DNA of 13,621 bases from Planctomycetota bacterium (GTDB taxonomy: Bacteria > Planctomycetota > UBA1135 > GCA-002686595). Position numbers and translations under genes: made by a program. This document shows positions 1 to 6,168 of the stretch, one piece after another; within the stretch, counting starts at the first letter, position 1; each line of letters begins with the position of its first letter. The stretch covers positions 1 through 13,621 of the forward strand of contig WTJQ01000386.1 in the NCBI GenBank assembly GCA_011524785.1, in the 5' to 3' direction. The notes beneath the pieces are model-generated. The model had not been told where the DNA came from and made no database searches. It worked only from the letters and a program-made list of their open reading frames with translations.

Positions 1-681
1 GAGCAGGCCCGCGCCGCTCGCGAGGTCGCGTCCCTCGCCGAGCAGGGCCTCTCCGGCCGCGGGCTCGACCTCTGCTGCGGCCATGGCCGGCACCTCGTGG
101 CCATGCGGCCCGCTGGGGTCGATGCCCATGGTCTCGATCTCTCGCACGAGCTGCTCGTCCGCAGCCCGGGCCTCGAGGGCGGGGCGACCGTCCAGGGCCG
201 CATCGTGCGCGGCGACCAGCGCGCGCTGCCCTTCGCCTCGGAGAGCCACGACGCGGTCGCGCTGCTCTTCAGCTCCTTCGGCTACCACGACGACGCGGGC
301 GACCTCGGCGTGCTGCGAGAGGTGCGGCGCATCCTGCGGCCCGGCGGCCGCGTGTTCCTCGACCTGATGAACCCCCCGCGCATCCGGACGACCCTGGTTC
401 CGGAGAGCCGCCGCGAGCGGCAGGGGCTCGCGCTCGAGGAGTCCCGCTCTCTCAGTGAGGACGGTCGCCGCGTGCGCAAGCGCGTGACCATGCGGGACCC
501 CGAGGGCGGCGAGCGCTCGTGGATGGAGGACGTGCGCCTCTACGAGCCGGGTGAGCTGGACGCGGCTCTTCGAGCTGCCGGCCTGGCGACCCGCGCGCGC
601 TTCGGGGACTTCGAGGGCGCGGCGTTCGACGCGGCCGCGGCCCGCCAGCTCGTGGTGGCCGAGGCCGTCCAGGGAGCCTGA
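1..681 (+). CDS. class I SAM-dependent methyltransferase, 5' end missing
   Basis: The reading frame is open from the first base of the window, so the gene begins to the left; 226 C-terminal residues are visible, ending at TGA 679-681. The SAM-binding glycine loop (motif I) is seen as DLCCGHGRH at visible residues 23-31, followed by an acidic position in AHGLDLS (motif II), then ALPFASESHDAV and FSSFGY (motif IV region) and VLREVRRILRPGG (motif V/VI). This order is that of the Methyltransf_25/11 fold, which moves a methyl group from S-adenosylmethionine to a small-molecule or protein acceptor. ATG 97 is not the true start, because it would cut off motif I. The substrate cannot be told from sequence. 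The protein is soluble with no membrane segment in the visible part. The 3' neighbour is 179 nt away, so it is probably not co-transcribed. Confidence 0.85.
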   Translation, partial: EQARAAREVASLAEQGLSGRGLDLCCGHGRHLVAMRPAGVDAHGLDLSHELLVRSPGLEGGATVQGRIVRGDQRALPFASESHDAVALLFSSFGYHDDAGDLGVLREVRRILRPGGRVFLDLMNPPRIRTTLVPESRRERQGLALEESRSLSEDGRRVRKRVTMRDPEGGERSWMEDVRLYEPGELDAALRAAGLATRARFGDFEGAAFDAAAARQLVVAEAVQGA

Positions 682-699
682 GCAGGGCTGGGGGGCGCA

Positions 700-744
700 T
701 CGCCGGGTCGTCTTCATGACCTGGGACATGTGGTCGCCGGGTCG
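700..744. repeat. pair of 11-bp direct repeats upstream of the acyl-CoA dehydrogenase gene
   Basis: TCGCCGGGTCG occurs at 700-710 and again at 734-744, 34 bp apart start to start (about three helical turns). It lies in the 179-nt gap before the acyl-CoA dehydrogenase gene. A second short repeat, GGGGGCGCC, occurs at 764-772 and 800-808. In DNA this GC-rich such repeats can arise by chance, so a regulatory role is only a possibility. Confidence 0.3.
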
Positions 745-779
745 GCTCGCCGCCGGTGGGACCGGGGGCGCCTTCGAGC

Positions 780-785
780 TATCCT
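780..785 (+). promoter_or_regulatory. possible -10 element for the acyl-CoA dehydrogenase gene
   Basis: TATCCT is the only AT-richer hexamer in this GC-rich gap and sits 75 nt before the ATG at 861. No convincing -35 hexamer is seen 16-18 nt upstream (TGGGAC at 757-762 is the nearest). This is a weak call. Confidence 0.2.
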
Positions 786-860
786 CGCGGAAGCACGCAG
801 GGGGCGCCGAAGGCTCGAGAGCCGCTCACGCCCCTGCCGAGTCCCCTCGATCCGCACCCC

Positions 861-2108
861 ATGGAACACACCAACGTCGTCTTCTCCGACAAGGCCAAGG
901 AGCTCCAGGCCATCGCCCGCAGGATCGCTGACGAGCACGTCCGACCGCTCGCCGCGAAGTACGACAAGGCGCAGGAGTACAACTACGAGGCGGCGCGGGC
1001 CGTCGCGGAGGCAGGACTCTTCCGGACCTTCATCCCCGAGGAGTACGGCGGCCATGGCGCCGGCGTCCTGGCCCTCTCCCTCGTGGCCGAGGAGCTCGCG
1101 AAGGCGGACAGCGGCTTCGGCGTGGCCTTCGCGGTCAACGCGCTGGGCTCCTTCCCGATCATCCTCGGGGGGACCGAGGAGCAGAAGAAGCACTGGCTCC
1201 CGCAGATCGCCGCTGGCGACAAGTTCGTGGCGTTCTGCCTCTCCGAGAAGTTCGCCGGCTCGGATGCGCAGGGACTGTCGGTGCGTGCCTACGAGGACGG
1301 GGACGACTACGTCATCTGCGGCGAGAAGAAGTGGACCACCAACGGCGGCGTCGCGGACGTCTACTCGGTCTTCGCCGTGACCGATCCGGAGTCCAAGTCG
1401 CGCCGCATCAGCGCCTTCATCGTCGAGAAGGGCACCCCCGGCTTCGAGGTGAAGAAGGTCGAGGACAAGATGGGCATCCGCTGCGTCCCCGTCGTGGAGA
1501 CGCACTTCGATCACGTGCGCGTGCCGAAGGCGAACCTCATCGGTGGGCGCGCCGGGCTCGGCTTCCGTCACGCCATGTCGACCCTCGACTACGCCCGCCC
1601 GGGCGTGGCCGCTCAGGCCGTGGGAGCCTCCCAGGGGGCCCTCGACCTCGCCAACGTGTACGCCAACCGTCGCAAGCAGTTCGGCGTGCCCATCAGCAAC
1701 CACCAGATGGTCCAGCAGATGATGGCCGACATGGCGATGAAGACCGAGGCCGCGCGACGCCTCGTCTACACGGCCGCCGCGGGCATCGACGAGTCCGGGC
1801 CCTCCGCGCTCAACAGCAAGATGGCCGCGATGGCCAAGTGCTTCGCGACCGACGTGGCGATGGACGTCGCCACGGACGCGGTGCAGGTGTTCGGCGGCTA
1901 CGGGTTCATGGAGGACTACCCCATCGCCAAGTTCTTCCGCGACGCGAAGATCCTCCAGATCTACGAGGGCACCAACCAGGTGCAGCGCCTGGTGATCGCG
2001 CGCCACCTGATCCGGGAGTCCGGCGAGCTGGAGCACCTCCAGCAGTTCATCCCGCACGAGGAGCAGCTGCCGTACTCCGACGAGCCCGTCGGATCGCGGA
2101 ACCTGTGA
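861..2108 (+). CDS. acyl-CoA dehydrogenase
   Basis: This 415-residue flavoprotein of the acyl-CoA dehydrogenase family would oxidise an acyl-CoA to the trans-2-enoyl-CoA, passing electrons to electron transfer flavoprotein. The helical N-domain starts at FSDKAKELQAIARRIADEHV; FIPEEYGGHG is a family signature. The FAD/substrate strand motif is FCLSEKFAGSDA (residues 125-136), followed by WTTNGGVAD from residue 158. The C-terminal helical domain contains RKQFGVPISNHQ and ends in YEGTNQVQR, with Glu369 in the position of the catalytic base. The start at ATG 861 matches the usual family N-terminus; in-frame upstream codons add no family sequence. There is no Shine-Dalgarno site before it. The C-terminus runs about 30 residues past the usual family end. 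Chain-length specificity cannot be assigned. The gene stands alone, closed by a hairpin terminator, with no ETF or hydratase gene beside it. Confidence 0.92.
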   Translation: MEHTNVVFSDKAKELQAIARRIADEHVRPLAAKYDKAQEYNYEAARAVAEAGLFRTFIPEEYGGHGAGVLALSLVAEELAKADSGFGVAFAVNALGSFPIILGGTEEQKKHWLPQIAAGDKFVAFCLSEKFAGSDAQGLSVRAYEDGDDYVICGEKKWTTNGGVADVYSVFAVTDPESKSRRISAFIVEKGTPGFEVKKVEDKMGIRCVPVVETHFDHVRVPKANLIGGRAGLGFRHAMSTLDYARPGVAAQAVGASQGALDLANVYANRRKQFGVPISNHQMVQQMMADMAMKTEAARRLVYTAAAGIDESGPSALNSKMAAMAKCFATDVAMDVATDAVQVFGGYGFMEDYPIAKFFRDAKILQIYEGTNQVQRLVIARHLIRESGELEHLQQFIPHEEQLPYSDEPVGSRNL

Positions 2109-2141
2109 GCCCGGGGCCGGCGACCGCCGGTCCGGAACGCC

Positions 2142-2180
2142 CTGCGAGCCCGCTCGAGTCGAGCCGGGCTCGCAGTTCTA
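2142..2180 (+). terminator. hairpin terminator after the acyl-CoA dehydrogenase gene
   Basis: The arms CTGCGAGCCCG (2142-2152) and CGGGCTCGCAG (2165-2175) are perfectly complementary over 11 bp, and the inner bases can add a further GCTCG/CGAGC stem after a one-base bulge. The short T-containing tail TTCTAT follows at once. It begins 33 nt after the stop codon. The U-tract is weak, so rho help may be needed, but in this GC-rich DNA it is a good intrinsic terminator candidate. Confidence 0.7.
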
Positions 2181-2509
2181 TGAGCGCTCTGCAGATCGGG
2201 CAGATTGAGGCCCCTGTCGCAGGCAGGGCGGGGCCCAAGTGGCGGGCTTTCTTCTGCCCTGACCGTTCGTTCAGGGGATCTTCTGGCGCTTGGGCAAGGG
2301 CCCAACGCGCGCACGGCCCGCGCATCTGCGACATGCTGTCACAGAGACCCCAAGTTTTCGCCAAGTCCTGCCCACCTGAGCGGCCCGCCGGCGAATCAAC
2401 CCCTGAAGACACCTCTTCCGTCAGCGGTAGGGATTCCCTTCGTGGGGGCCCAGGCGGGGAGGTCCCTCACCGGAACAAGCCCCCTGGGCTTCCAGGGCAG
2501 ATCAAGACC
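2181..2509 (+). other. non-coding, hairpin-rich leader of the sigma factor gene
   Basis: No gene is supported here. The stretch has many A/T bases at would-be third codon positions, unlike the flanking genes. Several hairpins can be drawn: CCCTGA/TCAGGG at 2257-2262 and 2271-2276 (8-nt loop); TTGGGC/GCCCAA at 2290-2295 and 2300-2305 (AAGG loop), extended by GCGC/GCGC across a bulged C to span 2286-2310; and CCCTGG/CCAGGG at 2482-2487 and 2492-2497 (GCTT loop). The last ends 12 nt before the sigma factor ATG, exactly where a ribosome would bind. The motif CCAAGT occurs three times. No recognisable tRNA, riboswitch or clear promoter was found. It may be a long 5' untranslated region or hold a small RNA. 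Confidence 0.4.
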
Positions 2510-3655
2510 ATGGCGACCCCCCCCCTGCTGACCATCGAGGAGGTCGACGCCAAGCTGGACGGCTGGGCGGACGACCACGAGCGCTTCTCCGGCCGCATCA
2601 AGCGGTGGGCCCGGCGCCTGAACCGGGAAGGTCGCTCCCTCGAGCTCTCGGCCCCCGGGGACTGGCGTGACGCGCGCCCCGAGATCCCTGGCGTCGCCAC
2701 GATCGAGGACCAGCTGCGGGCCGAGATCGACTCGATCACGATCATGGACCGCGAGGAGGAGGCCCGCCACGCGCGCCGCCTCGAGCTCGCTCGCATGCGC
2801 CTCGACTTGGCTCTCGAGCAGCACGGTCTCGAGGAGCAGGAGGTCGACGGCCGCATCTGCTACGACCCCCAGACCTTCCGGGACGTGGAGCCCGAGGCCT
2901 GCGAGCTGCCCGTCGACCTCTGCGACCGCTGGAAGGAGCTCCACGCGCTCCGGACCGAGCTCGTCGAGCGCAACCTCTACCTCGTCCTCATCAACGTCGA
3001 GCGGTACGCGCACCTCGGCGTGCCGCGCCTGGACCTCGTCCAGGAGGGCTCCGCCTCGCTCTTCCGCGCCGTCGACGGCTTCGACTGGCGACGCGGCCTG
3101 CTGTTCCGCACCTACGCGGTCCACTGGCTCAACCAGGCCTTCCGGAGCCACCTCTACAACCACGGCCAGACCGTCCGGATCCCCGTCTACCTGCAGAAGG
3201 CCATGCGGCACGTGAAGGCCGCCATCGCCCGCATCGGGGACCCGAACGCCTCCGCCGCTCGCATCGCCGAGGTCTCCGGCCTCGGGGTCCACATCGTCGA
3301 GAGCGCCCTCGCGGCCTCGCGCTCGACCCTCTCCATGGACGCCAGCGGCAAGGACGACGACGGCCCGGGCCTCGTCGAGGCCCTCGGCTACGAGGACCCC
3401 GATGGGCTCTACGACGTCTCCATGGAGGACGTCACCCTGGAGCAGGGCCTGGGCGAGGCCCTGGATCGACTCTCGGACCGCGAGCGCTTCGTGGTCGAGC
3501 GCCGCTACGGGCTGGGCTCCTTCCAGGAGCAGACCCTCTCCGAGGTCGCCTCGCAGATGGGCGTGAGCCTGGAGCGCGTGCGGCAGATCCAGATGCGGGC
3601 TCTCGGCAAGCTCCGCACGCCCACTCTCCGGAAGGCGATCGATCCCTTCCTGTGA
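2510..3655 (+). CDS. sigma-70 family RNA polymerase sigma factor (RpoD-like, alternative)
   Basis: This 381-residue protein would direct RNA polymerase to promoters. A region 1.2-like stretch, MDREEEARHARRLE, ends near residue 92. Region 2 runs from about residue 155 (NLYLVL), through DLVQEG (175-180), to VRIP near residue 223. Region 3 covers about 230-295. Region 4 starts near 311 and ends in the helix-turn-helix TLSEVASQMGVSLERVRQIQ (from residue 342). Regions 3 and 4 make it a group 2/3-type sigma factor, not an ECF. It lacks the long region 1.1 and non-conserved region of a housekeeping RpoD. Region 2.4 is altered (see findings). ATG 2510 is chosen because codon use becomes gene-like there; an in-frame ATG at 2180 exists, but the extra sequence does not look coding. 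No Shine-Dalgarno site is present. Target genes are unknown. Confidence 0.9.
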   Translation: MATPPLLTIEEVDAKLDGWADDHERFSGRIKRWARRLNREGRSLELSAPGDWRDARPEIPGVATIEDQLRAEIDSITIMDREEEARHARRLELARMRLDLALEQHGLEEQEVDGRICYDPQTFRDVEPEACELPVDLCDRWKELHALRTELVERNLYLVLINVERYAHLGVPRLDLVQEGSASLFRAVDGFDWRRGLLFRTYAVHWLNQAFRSHLYNHGQTVRIPVYLQKAMRHVKAAIARIGDPNASAARIAEVSGLGVHIVESALAASRSTLSMDASGKDDDGPGLVEALGYEDPDGLYDVSMEDVTLEQGLGEALDRLSDRERFVVERRYGLGSFQEQTLSEVASQMGVSLERVRQIQMRALGKLRTPTLRKAIDPFL

Positions 3656-3692
3656 CGGTCCCCAGAGGGCCCTCGAGGCCCTGACTGTCCCC

Positions 3693-3717
3693 AGGACCCG
3701 GCCGAGTGCCGGGTCCT
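3693..3717 (+). terminator. hairpin after the sigma factor gene
   Basis: AGGACCCGGC (3693-3702) and GCCGGGTCCT (3708-3717) form a perfect 10-bp stem with a CGAGT loop, 37 nt after the sigma factor stop. No T-run follows (GTGCGTTGG), so it is either a rho-assisted terminator or an mRNA 3' stabiliser. Confidence 0.6.
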
Positions 3718-3891
3718 GTGCGTTGGTGCCGGCCGTCCTGGCGAGCGGTCGCCACGCCGCCAGCAGCCTGCCCACTGCTCCCGAGGCGTTGGAGGCCTGC
3801 GTGGTGACACCCCGTCGCGGGACCGCTTCCCACGGGTGCGTTCGGAGTGTGTCGGGTTGGCGCTGGGACGCCTCCCGCGGCCGATAGCACC

Positions 3892-3897
3892 TATGAT
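3892..3897 (+). promoter_or_regulatory. possible -10 element of the DUF1549/DUF1501/cytochrome unit
   Basis: TATGAT lies 9 nt before the ATG at 3907 and is close to the TATAAT consensus, standing out in GC-rich DNA. If used, transcription would begin at or just before the start codon, giving a leaderless mRNA; this agrees with the lack of a Shine-Dalgarno site. No good -35 hexamer lies at normal spacing. A five-codon ORF (3893-3910) overlaps the start but would lie outside such a transcript. Confidence 0.35.
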
Positions 3898-3906
3898 CGA
3901 GCCTCG

Positions 3907-5001
3907 ATGAGACCGCCGAGCACGCCGCCCTCGCCAGCCCTCCTGCTCCAGGACGGACAGGATCCCCGGACCCGCGCTGCGGCGGCCCGGGCGCTGGACG
4001 CGCGGTCGCTGCGCGCCGTCTTCATGGACCTCGTCGGCCGGCCGCCCCGCCGGGCCGAGGCGCAGGAGTGGCTCGGGCGCGGCCGTGGCGAGCTGCTCGA
4101 CGACCTGCTCGGGAGCGAGGAGTTCTGGGCCCACTGGTGGCACGAGCAGCTCTACTACTTCCTGCTCATCGACAACTTCCGTCCGCGCACGCGGGCGGCG
4201 AAGGAGGTGCCGACGAAGCTCGCGGAGGGGCGCCTCCACTACCGCGACGCCCTCCACCAGGCGGCCCTCACCCCGACCTTCGACCTCCGCAACCCCGGCG
4301 CCGACACCTTCGTGACCGTCGTCATGGAGCAGTTCTGCGGGGTCGTGGTCCAGGACCGTGCGAGCGAGCTGGAGATCGGCAAGGTCGCCTACGAGGGGGG
4401 CAAGGGCCGCTTCCTGGGGACCACCGCGGAGAACCAGGCCGACGTCATCCGGATCTGCGTCGAGCACCGGGACGCCTCGCGCCACTTCCTCGCGCGCGAG
4501 CACCAGCGGCTCCTCCGCCGCGACCTGGAGCGCAAGCAGCTCCGCAAGGACGCAGGCCGCCTCCACCGCGATCCCTGGGCCTACCTCGCTCTCGTCCGCG
4601 AGTGGCTGCTGTCGGAGGCCTACGACGAGCGCCTCGCCGCCCTCGTGCCCAAGTCGAACAGCCTGTTCGTGCGCTGCCTCTTCGTGGACCTGCTCGATCG
4701 CCTGCCCGAGGACGACGAGCTGGAGCCCATGCGCAACGCCCTGGACGGCCTGGCGGACTCGCGCCCCCTGCGGTCGGTCGTGGTGCGCCTGCTGCTCGAG
4801 TCCGGGCGCGCGGCCGTCCCCGCCAAGGCGGCGATCGAGGACCCCACGCGCTGGATCGGCCAGCAGTTCCCGCGCTTCCTGGGCCGTGAGGCCACGCCCG
4901 AGGAGCTGCGCGTGTTCGTCACCGCCTTCCACGAGGAGGGCTGCGAGCCCAGCACCATCCTCTACGCGCTCCTGTCGCACTCGGAGTACCAGTCCTACTG
5001 A
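3907..5001 (+). CDS. DUF1549-like protein with three internal motif copies
   Basis: This 364-residue protein has no known catalytic function. Residues about 35-76 (LRAVFMDLVGRPPRRAEAQ, then LLGSEEFWAHWW) resemble the start of the planctomycete DUF1549/PSCyt2 domain, whose usual form is a Leu-Gly-Arg/Leu-Pro-Pro turn, a helix, and a short 'ASPRYGERWARHWL'-like end. Related pieces recur at about 255-302 (VRCLFVDLLDRLPEDDEL) and 316-364 (FLGREATPEEL, ending in LLSHSEYQSY). No CxxCH haem motif, signal peptide or membrane segment is seen. DUF1549 proteins are commonly encoded next to DUF1501 proteins, as here: the next gene starts 4 nt after this stop. ATG 3907 is preferred over the in-frame 3847 because the latter adds only 20 non-conserved residues and overlaps the likely promoter. 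The alternative is a DUF4214-type repeat protein. Confidence 0.7.
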   Translation: MRPPSTPPSPALLLQDGQDPRTRAAAARALDARSLRAVFMDLVGRPPRRAEAQEWLGRGRGELLDDLLGSEEFWAHWWHEQLYYFLLIDNFRPRTRAAKEVPTKLAEGRLHYRDALHQAALTPTFDLRNPGADTFVTVVMEQFCGVVVQDRASELEIGKVAYEGGKGRFLGTTAENQADVIRICVEHRDASRHFLAREHQRLLRRDLERKQLRKDAGRLHRDPWAYLALVREWLLSEAYDERLAALVPKSNSLFVRCLFVDLLDRLPEDDELEPMRNALDGLADSRPLRSVVVRLLLESGRAAVPAKAAIEDPTRWIGQQFPRFLGREATPEELRVFVTAFHEEGCEPSTILYALLSHSEYQSY

Positions 5002-5005
5002 CGCC

Positions 5006-6160
5006 ATGCACGCCAACCTCTCCCTCGACCGCCGCGCGCTCCTGCGCGCCTCGACGCTCCTCGGCGCGGGCGCCGCACTTCCCTCCGGGCTGCTGGCGCA
5101 CTCGCTCGCGCCGCTGCGGCCCGATCGGCGCACCAAGCGCGTGGTCCTGATCGCCTTCGCGGGTGGCGTCCGGACCCGAGAGACCTTCGGGACCCCGGCC
5201 AACGTGCCGAGCCTGCGCCAGATGGCCGACGAGGGCGTCCTCTACACGAACGTCGCGACGTCCAACCTCGGCCACTTCGGGGCGACCATGTCGATCTTCA
5301 CCGGGATCTCGGAGCCGCGCGGCATCCGTGAGAACGCGCGCGGGAACGACCCGACGCTCTTCGAGTACCTCCGCAAGGGGCTCGCCCTCCCCAAGCAGGA
5401 CGTCTGGGTCACCACCACTGGCGGCGCGCAGCAGGTGAACTACTCCTACAGCCTGCACCCCGAGTACGGCGTGAAGTACGGCGCGAACATCCTCGACGGC
5501 GACGGGATCTTCAACAAGGAGTTCAAGGACCTGCTCAACGACTGGGGCATGCCACAGCCCGTGGAGGCGCGCGAGCGTGCGCTCCTCGATCGCCTGCGGC
5601 GCGGCGTGGGCGGCGGGGAGGACGCGGCCCGCGAGGCGGAGCAGCTCGCGCGCGTCGAGGACTACATCCTCGGCGAGCTCAGTCGTGGCACCACCGACAT
5701 CTCCGGCGCGGCCGCCGGGGACCGCAAGGCGCTGCGGCTCGCTCGCAACCTGCTCAGCCTCTTCAAGCCGCGCATGCTTGGCGTCGTGCTCCAGAACGCG
5801 GACGTGGCCCACGGCAGCTTCAACGCCTACAGCGAGGTCGTGCGCCAGAACGACGCGGCGATCGGCGAGCTGATGACCGCCATCCGCGAGGACGAGGAGC
5901 TGCGTGACTCGACCGCGGTCCTGGTGGTCCCCGAGTTCGGGCGCGACCGCGACCTGAACAGCCGCCGGGGTCTCGACCACGGGGACGGCTCGGACGACCT
6001 GCGGCGCGTCAGCTGCGTCGCCTGGGGCCCGGACTTCAAGAGCGGCGTCGAGAGCGGCCGCGACCAGCGCGTCATCGACGTGGTCGGCACCGTCTGCGAC
6101 GTCTTCGGGACCGAGGCCCCGCTCGCCAAGGGCGGTCGTCTCCAGGGTCTCTACGCCTGA
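5006..6160 (+). CDS. Tat-exported DUF1501 family protein (alkaline phosphatase-like fold)
   Basis: This 384-residue protein begins with a twin-arginine signal: LDRRALLRAS (Arg9, Arg10), then a small hydrophobic stretch rich in Gly/Ala, suggesting export in folded form. After VVLIAFAGG (to residue 54), NVPSLRQMADEGVLYTNV and ATMSIFTGISEPRGI follow the pattern of the alkaline phosphatase/sulfatase superfamily. Near the C-terminus PEFGRDRDLN and GLDHGDG (residues 309-328) match the DUF1501 signature 'GEFGRTP...GRDHW'. The family's usual 'GGPSHLDTFDPKP' is replaced by GGVRTRETFG at residues 53-62. The protein is shorter than many family members. It lies 4 nt after the DUF1549-like gene and 8 nt before the cytochrome gene, with no Shine-Dalgarno site, so translation is probably coupled. 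Reaction and substrate are unknown. Confidence 0.8.
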   Translation: MHANLSLDRRALLRASTLLGAGAALPSGLLAHSLAPLRPDRRTKRVVLIAFAGGVRTRETFGTPANVPSLRQMADEGVLYTNVATSNLGHFGATMSIFTGISEPRGIRENARGNDPTLFEYLRKGLALPKQDVWVTTTGGAQQVNYSYSLHPEYGVKYGANILDGDGIFNKEFKDLLNDWGMPQPVEARERALLDRLRRGVGGGEDAAREAEQLARVEDYILGELSRGTTDISGAAAGDRKALRLARNLLSLFKPRMLGVVLQNADVAHGSFNAYSEVVRQNDAAIGELMTAIREDEELRDSTAVLVVPEFGRDRDLNSRRGLDHGDGSDDLRRVSCVAWGPDFKSGVESGRDQRVIDVVGTVCDVFGTEAPLAKGGRLQGLYA

Positions 6161-6168
6161 CCCCCTCC

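Noticed and set aside
97..681. Methyltransferase starting at ATG 97
   Set aside because: This start would remove the SAM-binding loop DLCCGHGRH, which is in frame just upstream; the gene is instead cut by the window edge.
714..2057. Long - strand frame opposite the acyl-CoA dehydrogenase gene
   Set aside because: The + strand product has the full family motif set and catalytic Glu; the antisense product has none. Similar shadow frames at 2396-3775, 3505-5202, 4919-5980, 11150-12403 and 12037-13401 are rejected for the same reason.
1331..2509. In-frame extension of the sigma factor upstream of 2510, including a possible start at ATG 2180
   Set aside because: Up to 2108 the frame overlaps the acyl-CoA dehydrogenase gene in another phase. 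From 2180 the codons have many A/T third bases and no family sequence, and a terminator hairpin precedes it; gene-like codon use begins at 2510.
3739..3754. TGGCGA/TCGCCA hairpin (6 bp, GCGG loop) as an operator or second terminator
   Set aside because: It is short, has no T-tract and no regulator context; such stems are expected by chance in DNA of this composition.
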